Shown: positions 35,303 through 47,100 of the stretch, piece by piece
How positions within the stretch are numbered: the first letter of the stretch is position 1
Layout: the number at the start of each line of letters is the position of its first letter
Assembly (NCBI GenBank): GCA_032622095.1
Contig: CP136065.1
Location: 205,510,151 to 205,574,150 of the forward strand
DNA length: 64,000 nucleotides
DNA from: Siphonodentalium dalli
Lineage: Eukaryota; Mollusca; Scaphopoda; Gadilida; Siphonodentaliidae
Direction: 5' to 3'
Notes under the pieces: generated by a model
The model's database searches: none
The model's input: the letters and a program-made list of their open reading frames with translations, nothing else
Told to the model about the DNA's origin: nothing
Position numbers and translations under genes: made by a program

Positions 35303-37256
35303 TCTGTTGGATGCAAACACATATATAAAGCGCGTAGATCTGATGTGCAAACACATATATAACGCGTGTAGATCTGATGTGTAAACACATATATAAAGCG
35401 CGTAGATCTGATGTGCAAACACATATATAACGCGCGTAGATCTGATGTGCAAACACATATATAAAGCGCGTAGATCTGATGTGCAAACACATATATAACG
35501 TGCGTAGATCTGATGTGCAAACACATATATAACGCGCGTAGATCTGATGTGCAAACACATATATAACGCGCGTAGATCTGATGTGCAAACACATATATAA
35601 AGCGCGTAGATCTGATGTGCAAACACATATATAACACGCGTAGATCTGATGTGCAAACACATATATAACGCGCGTAGCTCTGATGTGCAAACACATATAT
35701 AAAGCGCGTAGATCTGATGTGCAAACACATATATAACACGCGTAGATCTGATGTGCAAACACATATATAACGCGCGTAGATCTGATGTGCAAACACATAT
35801 ATAACACGCGTAGATCTGATGTGCAAACACATATATAACGCGCGTAGCTCTGATGTGCAAACACATATATAAAGCGCGTAGATCTGATGTGCAAACACAT
35901 ATATAACACGCGTAGATCTGATGTGCAAACACATATATAAAGCGCGTAGATCTGATGTGCAAACACATATATAACACGCGTAGATCTGATGTGCAAACAC
36001 ATATATAACGCGCGTAGATCTGATGTGTAAACACATATATAAAGCGCGTAGATCTGATGTGCAAACACATATATAAAGCGCGTAGATCTGATGTGCAAAC
36101 ACATATATAACGCGCGTAGCTCTGATGTGCAAACACATATATAACGCGCGTAGCTCTGATGTGCAAACACATATATAAAGCGCGTAGATCTGATGTGCAA
36201 ACACATATATAACACGCGTAGATCTGATGTGCAAACACATATATAACGCGCGTAGATCTGATGTGCAAACACATATATAAAGCGCGTAGATCTGATGTGC
36301 AAACACATATATAAAGCGCGTAGATCTGATGTGCAAATACATATATAACGCGCGTAGATCTGATGTGCAAATATAATATAACACGCGTAGATCTGATGTG
36401 CAAACACATATATAAAGCGCGTAGATCTGATGTGCAAACACATATATAACGCGCGTAGATCTGATGTGCAAACACATATATAAAGCGCGTAGATCTGATG
36501 TGCAAACACATATATAACGCGCGTAGATCTGATGTGCAAACACATATATAAAGCGCGTAGATCTGATGTGCAAACACATATATAAAGCGCGTAGATCTGA
36601 TGTGCAAACACATATATAACACGCGTAGATCTGATGTGCAAACACATATATAAAGCGCGTAGATCTGATGTGCAAACACATATATAACACGCGTAGATCT
36701 GATGTGCAAACACATATATAAAGCGCGTAGATCTGATGTGCAAACACATATATAAAGCGCGTAGATCTGATGTGCAAACACATATATAAAGCGCGTAGAT
36801 CTGATGTGCAAACACATATATAACGCGCGTAGATCTGATGAGCAAACACATATATAAAGCGCGTAGATCTGATGTGCAAACACATATATAACGCGCGTAG
36901 ATCTGATGAGCAAACACATATATAAAGCGCGTAGATCTGATGTGCAAACACATATATAACGCGCGTAGATCTGATGTGCAAACACATATATAACGCGCGT
37001 AGATCTGATGAGCAAACACATATATAAAGCGCGTAGATCTGATGTGCAAACACATATATAACGCGCGTAGATCTGATGTGCAAACACATATATAAAGCGC
37101 GTAGATCTGATGTGCAAACACATATATAAAGCGCGTAGATCTGATGTGCAAACACATATATAAAGCGCGTAGATCTGATGTGCAAACACATATATAAAGC
37201 GCGTAGATCTGATGTGCAAACACATATATAAATCGCGTACATCTGATGTGCAAATA
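35303..37256 (+). repeat. 34-bp satellite array, about 57 units
   Basis: Unit AGATCTGATGTGCAAACACA + TATATAA + AGCGCGT. Units differ mainly in one segment: AAAGCGCG, AACGCGCG or AACACGCG. One unit at 36370 is shortened. Because 34 is not a multiple of 3 and the unit lacks stops on the minus strand, all three minus frames stay open for about 1.95 kb; this is not a gene. The array ends 0.7 kb upstream of the VSP start codon. Confidence 0.97.
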
Positions 37257-37374
37257 GGTTCATATTGAACTTAAATATTCACATTTATTTTATTCTGAAA
37301 TAGGCCTATATAGTGAGCTTATTTTAATTTGTATGTGAGTGTTTTTTTTTATTTATTTTTTAAAATAAAATTTT

Positions 37375-37500
37375 GAAAAACTAAAGTCGTTATAACCTCC
37401 GTCAGGGAACCACGAGTCACCACACCAAATTTGGTTGAATTCGGTCTAGGGGTCTGGGAGAAAAATCCGAACAGACAGACGGACAGACAAATATATCATA
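37375..37500 (+). repeat. GACAGACGGACAG-terminated dispersed repeat
   Basis: CGTTATAACCTCCGTC ... CACCACACCAAATTTGGTTG ... GAACAGACAGACGGACAGAC. A second copy is in VSP intron 7 at 47868-47990. Confidence 0.75.
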
Positions 37501-37961
37501 CTCTTATATATATAAATAGATATTCGTTTTTTCCCCCAGGGTGCTGTCGTCCCTGTGTATACGCGTGGTGAATAATGTCGCCAGATTCAGTTACACATAT
37601 GTGTAGCTTGTAAAACGCGTGTTGTTCTTAACATAAATGTGCTATATGGCTTTTCTTTTAAATATATCAATACCAATACTTCTACACAAATACTAATATG
37701 TTGGTATATTCCAGAACTGACAACCAAACAGACATTGGGACAAGACAGATGGGTAGTTGAAGTGACATAATCCTGGACGACAGAATGAGAACTCGGAACT
37801 GAACCGTAACCCTGGGACTATAGTCTATAGGGTCTACACTGCGGCGTAGTCCTATCGTTGGTTATCTCGTGATTCTCGAAAGAGTAAAGGTTGAAGGAGG
37901 AGGGACAGGCTTCTTGCTTGTGTGTTCATATACATATGCCGACTTCCGGTCAGACATCATT
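37501..37961 (+). promoter_or_regulatory. VSP 5' flank / untranslated region
   Basis: Lies between the satellite-side repeat and the VSP ATG. GC content rises from about 37540 onward, as expected for a 5' UTR and promoter, but I can name no core promoter motif or transcription start with confidence. Confidence 0.3.
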
Positions 37962-38134
37962 ATGAGTGCATACGAGAGATTTGAGGAGGCTCCCGCGCAG
38001 ATGAAGGTTAAACAGACTGAGATAGACGTGCCTGAGGACGCCAGCGTGACGATCGGCTCGACCAGTGACGGAAGCGAGATGACGTACGTCGACGATCCGG
38101 CAGGCAGCAAATATGTTCACAAGTCAATGATCGA
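37962..38134 (+). CDS. VSP exon 1: cytosolic N-terminus (residues 1-57)
   Basis: Starts at the ATG of MSAYERFEE and ends in donor GTAGGT at 38135, phase 2. The reading frame extends upstream without an ATG, so this is the first Met available. If the donor is ignored, the next codon is TAG. Splicing GA|G restores Glu58 and runs straight into the S1 segment. The segment is acidic and hydrophilic, as in other VSPs, but not conserved in sequence. An untranslated exon further upstream cannot be excluded. Confidence 0.82.
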
Positions 38135-41100
38135 GTAGGTATTCAGTACATTCGGCAAACCCCGTCATGCAGTCTCGTTACCAAATAGTTGCCGCATAAT
38201 TATGCGGCCAAGTATAAAGAAGTTCAAAATGGAATTCATCACAAACACATCCATTAACCCTTTACCCAACAAAACGGCCAAAACCGGCCAAATAAAGCTT
38301 CAACAGCCTAAAATATCTTCGGTCTGTCTCAATATAACCATACAAATATGGATATCATTGGAACCGGCTCCTTGACCACATTGTGATAGTTACAGTTATG
38401 CCCTGTGCCAATGCATTCTCTTATATATGCGAGTCGACCATAGGTCGCCTCGCTTATATAAGAGAATGCATTGGCCTAAATTTATTTTAAATTTTTTCTT
38501 ACATTTGTTAACAATTAATATGTGTTAAGCCAATGCATTCTCTTATATATGCGAGGCGACCTATGGTCGACTCGCATATATAAGAGAATGCATTGGCACA
38601 GGGCCGTTCTGTTGGGTAAAGGGTTAAAGCGAACACTGCATGTTTTCACGGTTAACCTCACAGACGGCGTATCGTTATGCGGAACATACTGTATTGCTTC
38701 AGATATATACACGATGTAGATCATGCTATGAACCTCAACTCTAGCTATACGGGCGTAGCTACATAGTAGAGACTCATGGCATGATCTAACACGATGGTAA
38801 TTAGGAGTCATGTATAGAGTCCACTCCACAGCAGCTTCGATCACTAGAAATTATGTTTCCCCCCCCCCCCCCCCCCCCCACGAACTGGGAGAGGAAATGC
38901 TGATCTTCAGAACGTTGCAACATTCGTGCTTCTTTAAAACTTAAAAAAACACACACTTCTAACTGTAACATGTAGAATCATTATGGCGATCAAAATAGGT
39001 CGAACATATACTTGATATTCTAGAATATACACAGATTATATAACACGAAACGACTTTATTGATCTCAGACATTTTTCAGCTGTTTCAACTGTTTGATCGC
39101 CGGCCGGTTTGTCCCAAAAGCGACACTTTACACTGAACAGCACGTAGCTTTTAGTTTAGGCATGACAATTAAGTAGGCATATTTCAGTGATTATATATAT
39201 CAAAATATAGTCACCCACACAGAGAGTAAAATAACTTTTTTTGGAAAACAATTGGCAAATGGAATAGCAACTCAGTCATTTTGAAGGACAGTTTTATTTT
39301 CGATGAAAACCAATTGCTGAACAAACGTTTTGCTTATAGAAACACACAACATAGCATATCGAAGCTTTCCCTTTAACGTCAAAGTATGTGAAGCTAGCTA
39401 TTAAAATAAAACTCCTGATATTTGTAAAACAGATCATATAAGTCTTAAAATGTGCTGTCTGAATCCAGTCATTCAACAATATACAGTGGGTAGCAACATG
39501 AAACATATAGGAAATATTAAATTGTATAGCAATTTCCAATATTTGATTAGCAAAAATGAATGCTAGACTGTACTAGTCATTTTTACTCGATCGTTGCACA
39601 CATGCTGTATCTAAACCACTACCGTATTATTTTGTTTCAGGCAGCTGCAAGATTTTGTCAAGTCTGTAGTTGAACATATCGCGTTTAGAACCATCACCGT
39701 TCTGCTTATCCTTCTTGATTTCACCATTGTCATCGTTCTCCTGGCGCAGCAAACGTGTGTTGCCAACAACGGACTGGAAATCATCTCTCATCTCGTCATC
39801 AGTTACTTCTTGGTTGAGGTCGCAGCTAGGATATTCTACCAAGAGTGAGTCTTCTTCGAGTTAAGCCTTTCTATACTAAATACTCATTGACGAGTAGTTA
39901 TCCCTTGATATGTTCAGATAATATGCCCTGTCACTAACTCGCGGCCATATTGGATCCACCAGGTCCGGTTCCGTGGTTTTAATGCTACAGGTAAAAGTTC
40001 TGGAGTAGCATTCCATATATGGAACTCATGTATAATTCAAAAGCTCCATATATGCAAATGCTATACTCAAAAACTTTCATCTGTAGCATTAAAACCACGG
40101 ATCAGGGCTGGAATAATCTCTGAAACAACGGAACGGAGCTGGATGAATCCAATACGGCCGCGAGCCAGTGATCTTGCTTAAATAAGTTCAACACAACAAA
40201 CGATCACAGGACTCCTTTTGAACTTATATTATCTGTCGTCTGCTTATTTTTCCTGAACCCCCCCCCCCCCCCCCCCAGATGAATAATATACCATTCCAAT
40301 GTATACTTTTATAACTGATGGGAGAATCCATTTAGTTTTTTAAGAAAGGGTTAAAATATTGAATTTTCCAAATAACTCAGTGATAATTTATTAGATCTCA
40401 GTGTAATTTGTTACAGTGTATTTCGCATATATATCTTTCAAAAGGATGCCAGCGGACATTTGTCGCGTTTTTCATTCGAAAGTTATCCTTTGATTGTCAT
40501 GAACTGCTGATTTATGAATTAACCCTCTCGTTACTAATTGGATTCTCCAATCAGTTATAAAAGTGTATACAATGGATTTGTCTATTACTCATCTGGAGGC
40601 CTGTTCAGGATGTGTAAGCAGACAACAAACATACGAAATTATAATACAAGTTCAGCAGGATTTATATTGGTGGGAACCGCCACACTACTTTTAGTTACTA
40701 TCTTGAATAATCACCTTACTATCTTGATTAATCAACTTAGCTATCTTGATTAGTCAACTTTGATATCTCGAGTAATCAACTTAGCTATCAAGATAGTCGA
40801 TTAATAAAGATAGTAAGTTGATTAATCAAGATAGTAAGTTGATTAACCGAGATAACTAAGTTGATTAATCAAGATAGTAAGTTGGTTATATATAACCGAG
40901 ATAACTAAGTTGATTAATCAAGATAAATAAAGTGATGTGGCGGTTCAGATTATAAGTTCAACAAACGACCTAATTTGAAAACTGCATAATATATATCATT
41001 GAACAGTTCTACAATATAATTGGCTGATGTTTTATATAATTTACAAATTTTCACTTGATATGGCGTTTAAAGATTTTTTCCTAGAAGTATAGTTCCGTGA

Positions 41101-44100
41101 CCTATATATACATGCAATACATTATAACAACCATATTTCGAGTCCACCTGCCGGATACATGTATTGTCATTATTGTAACACCTTGAAACATGTAACGCCA
41201 AGCTACACTTTTAGCCTGGGGAAGAGACGGAGTACTATAGAGAGAGAAAGTCATATTAGTATATTACGTAGGGGAAATGTGTCACAGTGAGACGGGAGGG
41301 AGAGAGGAGGAAGTGAGGGAGGGAGGGAGAGGGTTGAACAGATATAGAACATGCTGAGTATTCACCTTTTGCACACGCAGGAAGGAATTTTTCAAGAGTT
41401 GGATAGATGTCGTTGATATGATAGTGGTCCTGGTCTCGTTTATCCTGGATATGGTGTTCGTGGCTATAGAGTCGACAGAAGATTGCACCACAAATAACTA
41501 CGCAAGGTGAGCAACACAGCAATGTTACATCATTATTACTATACAGGATGGACCTTGAAGCAAACCAATTATGGGGTATCGCACTGTTATTTGATGGGGT
41601 GGGGTATCGCACTATTATTTGATGGGGTGGGGTATCACACCATTTTATTTGATGAGGTGGGGTATCGCACGATATTATATTATGGGGTATCGCAACATAT
41701 TATTTGATGAGGTGGGGTATCGCACGATATAATTATTTTATGGGTATCGCCACATATTAATTTCTGGGGTGGAGTATCGCTCATTATTATTTGATAAGGT
41801 GGGTTATCGCATCGTATTATTTGAAGGGGGTGTGGTATCGCATCATTATTTGATGGGTTGGGTTATCGCATCATATTTTCTGATAGGGTGGGATATCGCA
41901 TTGTATTATTTGATAGGGTGAGATATCACATCGTATTATTTGATAGGGTGTGATATCGCCCCATATTATTTGATGAAGTGGTATCGCATTGTATAATTTG
42001 ATGGAGTGTGGTATCGCATCGTATTATTTGATGGAGTGTGGTATTGCATTGTATTATTTGATGGAGTGTGGTATTGCATTGTATTATTTGATGGAGTGTG
42101 GTATTGCATTGTATTATTTGATGGAGTGTGGTATCGCATTGTATTATTTGATGGGTGGGGTATCGCATCGTATTGTGTGATGTGGTATCACATCGTATTA
42201 TTTGATGGAATGGGGTATTGCATTGTATTATTTGATGGAGTGTGGTATTGCATTGTATTATTTGATGGGTGTGGTATCGCATCGTATTGTGTGATGTGGT
42301 ATCACATCGTATTATTTGATAGAGTGTGGTATTGCATCGTATTATTTGATGGAGTGTGGTATTGAATTGTATTATTTGATGGGCGGGGTATCGCACCGTA
42401 TTGTGTGATGTGGTATCACATCGTATTATTTGATGGAGTGTGGTGGTGCATCGTATTATTTGATGGAGTGTGGTATCACATCGTATTATTTGATGGAGTG
42501 TGGTATTGCATTGTATTATTTGATGGAGTGTGGTATTGCATTGTATTATTTGATGGGTGGGGTTTCGCATCGTATTATGTGATGTGGTATCACATCGTAT
42601 TATTTGATGGAGTGTGGTATTGCATTGTATTATTTGATGGAGTGTGGTATTGCATTGTATTATTTGATGGGTGGGGTTTCGCATCGTATTATGTGATGTG
42701 GTATCACATCGTATTATTTGATGGAGTGTGGTATTGCATTGTATTATTTGATGGAGTGTGGTATTGCATTGTTTTATTTGATTGAGAGGGGTATCGCATT
42801 GTATTATTTGATGGAGTGGCATGACATTGTATTATTTGAAGGAGTGTGGTATTGCATTGTATTATTTGATGGAGTGTGGTATCGCATCGTATTATTTGAT
42901 GGAGTGTGGTATTGCATTGTATTATTTGATGGGTGGGGTTTCGCATCGTATTATGTGATGGGGTATCACATCGTATTATTTGATGGAGTGTGGTATCGCA
43001 TCGTATTATTTGATAGGGTGGGTTATCGCACCGTATTATTTGATGGTGTGGTATTGCATTGTATTATTTGATGGAGTGGGGTATCGCATTGTTTTATTTG
43101 ATGGGGAGGGGTATCGCATTGTATTATTTGATGGAGTGGCATCATTTTGTATTATTTGATGGAGTGGGGTATTATTTTATAGGGTGGGGTATCGCATCAT
43201 ATTATGTGATGAGGTGGGGTAGCATCATATATTAATCAATGGGGTGGAGTATATTGTACCGTATTATGTGATGTGGTGGGGTATCACATCGTATTATTTG
43301 ATTGGGTAGTATATTGCATCGTATTATGGGGGTGGCCCATCACATTGTATTAATTCATGGGGTGCGTATATCGCACCGTATTATGTAATGGGGTTTGGTA
43401 TGCTATCGTATATTATCTGATTGGGTGGGATATTACATCGTATTATTTGATTGGGTTGACCCATCACATTGTATTACTTAATGGGGTGAGGTATCTTCGG
43501 CATGCATGTCTTGGTGTTATGAACGACGTTCATTGCAACTAATTTTCTTTACACCAAGCAAATTCAACCGATACTATACTTCAACTATATATACTCGGCA
43601 ATTATTGGTCGCTTTAAATGTGAACACACCACAAATTGTCTCCTTGGCAACAGAAACTCATCCCGAATTTGAATCATTCTGCAGATTACTTGTGATTGGT
43701 CGAGTGGTGAGGATCATCCGTATAGGGAGAATCATCTACCTGATCGTCGTTCAAAAACGTCACGTTGCCACAGCAACACGCCACGTTATTTCTCAGAACA
43801 AGCGGCGGTATCAAAGAGATGGTTTCGATTTAGATCTGTGTTATATAACAGGTAAGTTGTGTTTCGACCGCACCTGTATTTGTAACGACGCTTTAAAAAA
43901 AAAAATAAGACTTTGCTAGGTTATAATTCCTTCTGCATTATTCTGAGAAACCCCAACTGTCCATATTCATTTGGGAATTGGCTAGATTAAATCAGAATCA
44001 AATCAAACCGACAACTAGGTTTAAAAATTGTTATATTTAATTAAGTAAATTCCCATTCAAAATTGGTCACTTGATCTCTCCCTTAATTGGAGTTATTGAG

Positions 44101-47100
44101 ATCATGGATAACCTCACACACTCAGCCATGCGACGTTTTTGATTACATCAGACTTACACCTTACTAAATAGTATCGGACGAGATGTACGAAGCATGTGTA
44201 ACCATATCCAGTGCATGGGATATACACTGTATTACACAAGCAAAATTAATTCATTCGTTCTTTTTTTAACAGCATGCATGTATGCAATATATTGTCATTG
44301 TATCCTCATGTCGCGTGCATGTCGTGACAGTGAATATGATTACAATGCAGGGACGCTTTCATTAACTGCATATACAGTCTCTGTAACTGTACCAGAAATA
44401 AAAACGCCGAAAACGACAATTTTTTTGTTGCAAAATCTAAAACGACAAGAGCGTAACTTTGTGCCAACGACAAACCTTCATCAAATATGACCAACAGCAA
44501 TATTGACCTGATACAAACCTTCAAAATTTCAATGCCACTAACACCCGAGGTTTGCAAATGATGATCATATCCAATAATCACGCCATAGCAGATATTGTAC
44601 ATCTCGCCGCACATGACTACGTTCGACAACGAGGCTGAATCGTGATCTATATATGCACGTATTTACTATGCTTTCTCGTGCAAGTCCACGGACTATGTTT
44701 TTCCATGCAAGCACATATAATTCTCAGTTCTCAGACAAATATAGATCAAACATTGTTTGTGACATTCGGCCACGCGTGGGACTGGTATGAGGAAGATAGC
44801 ATGCATGATCTTTCTCATGTTGTCCATCTGACCAAGAGCGTTATGACTCTGTTATACATATTGAATGTTGAGTGATTGTAATTTATTTCAGAACGCGTGA
44901 TAGCCATGTCTTTCCCATCAGAAGGCGCAATGTCAATGTATCGGAACCCAATAAAGGTAACAACCAAACCTCATACATATATAATATTTCATTCATATGA
45001 CGCAATGTCCATGTATCGGAACCCAATAAAGGTAACAACAAAACGTCATACATATTATAGTGATAGCCATGTCTTTCCCATCAGAGGGCTCAATGTCCAT
45101 GTATCGGAACCCAATAAAGGTAACAACCAAACGTCATACTCATATATAGTATTCCATTCAGACATTTTAATAACCATGTCTTTCCCACCATAGGACGCAA
45201 TGTCAAAGTATCGTAACACAATAAACGTAACAACCAAACGTCATACATATATAATATTCTATGCAGAACTTATAATATCCTTCCCTTGTTTTGTTCATAT
45301 ATGAATCACATAAGAGTCGTCATCATTTTAATACAGTTTACTATTCACGATCGTATGTACTGCTCGTACACACAACATAATTTCCATTGCAGCTTTAGTT
45401 ATGTTATACATCACGTGGGTTAAGGTTTGTGTTGTAATTAGGTTGTCACGTGCGAAGCATTTACACGCCTTGCTGTTTCCAACTTTGCAAAACAGACGAC
45501 ACGACACATGCAATTCACGCCTTCGGCATTTTTAGAACCCAACATACGCAACAGGATCAAGGAGTTTGGTAAAGACCGCTATATGATGCCAATATCGTCA
45601 GTAAATCCAGATATGAATAAATACCGGAATACTCATGCACGTATTCATGTATTTGCTATTGTCATTTAAGCGGTTCAAAATGTTGGTTCTTACAACCAGT
45701 ACCATGCATGTCTCTTCCTTTTTCAGGAGGTTGCACGGTTTTTTGACACGAAACATAAAGATCATTACAAGATCTACAACATGTGTAGTACGTAAGTTAT
45801 ATATAAGGATTAACTGCCATGTGGACTGTTTTTATGGAGATGTAACCGCGAGGTAAGTGGTCATAACTTGTGTAAAACCCTTCGGGTTTTACATACAAGT
45901 TATGACCACTTACCTCGAGGTTACATCTCCATAAAAACAGTCCACATGACAGTTAATCCTTATATTTATATACATCTAGCGAAAAAGCCACTTTTGTAAA
46001 TGTATTTAAATCGAAAAGTGTATCGTGACAAAACCAGCCCAAAATATCCCATACCACCCGATCATAAACCAGCTGAGAAGTTTATATTCTTTATATTGAA
46101 ACCTGATGATTTATTAAGTAAATGCTGCGCGAGTGCAAATGCGCCCAAAACATTACGCGTTCCTTTTCTCCAAAATCGATGACGCGTCGATGTAATTATG
46201 GGGCTGCAGTTATGACCTCTTGCGCGTTCACCGAGAAATAATTTCAACTAGTCACGTGGGCGCCGACCAATCGGAATGCTGGATTTAGTGATAATCACAC
46301 TTAGTATGTAAATATATCTTGGTGTTCGTAGTGGCTCTTACATTGGCTTGCATGAGTTAGCTGCAGGGAGTTTGAGAACATATTTTAAAATGCCTCATAC
46401 AGTCATATATCAATGTGGTTTTGTTTTGAGGAAACACTATAATATAACGCCCTGGAAATCAACTTTAATTTATTCAATTACTGTAAACTTTGACATTGTA
46501 TATCTGCCTTCCCATTGTGGTGTGTGGTCTATATACGAAACATGTTCTCATTAAATTGACCCAAGGCACTCGCAGTGGGTATATGTGAAAAAATATAAAT
46601 GTCTGTAAAAAATATCATGCACCATTAAGAAGAACATGGCGTAATAGATAAACTTTGTTCTTATATCTTCATTATTAATAGTTATCCAATAACGAAATTT
46701 CACTCGTTGAAACCATTGTTATGTAAGCAAAACTGTTACAGTTATTTGTCAACAAACATCACTAATTGTGTAATAAGTTCAAATATTTTAGTTTGAAATT
46801 GAGTTTGAATATTATTTTCAGAATATTTTTCAATGCTTTGACCTTTTCCAACGTTTATTATTGGACTAATTGGACGTTTATCAGTAACACCACTGTAATA
46901 ACAGTAATGTGTACACATAACATTGGATTTGAATAATGTCAATAAGAATAAAGTCAATCTAATTTAAATGTAATTGTTGATGATTGTTTACGTATTGCAG
47001 ACTTTGATGTTATTTCTTATTCCACATGAACCCACTTCGAACGCCTTGATTCATTTTAACCAAACACCCAGTTTGCAATATATACAGGGATACACACTCA

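Noticed and set aside
35303-37256. CRISPR-like array
   Set aside because: Units are contiguous tandem repeats with no unique spacers, in animal DNA.
35253-37263. Three overlapping minus-strand open frames of about 650 aa
   Set aside because: They are three phases of the same stop-free 34-bp satellite; no start context, splice sites or non-repeat domain.
41926-43071. Open frames of 120-300 aa on both strands
   Set aside because: Produced by the 30-bp minisatellite whose period is a multiple of three.
45788-45797. Exon 6 ending at the stronger GTAAGT (45792)
   Set aside because: It gives ACG TGA in exon 7 and destroys the conserved Cys-Ser-Glu-Arg junction; kept only as a possible alternative site.
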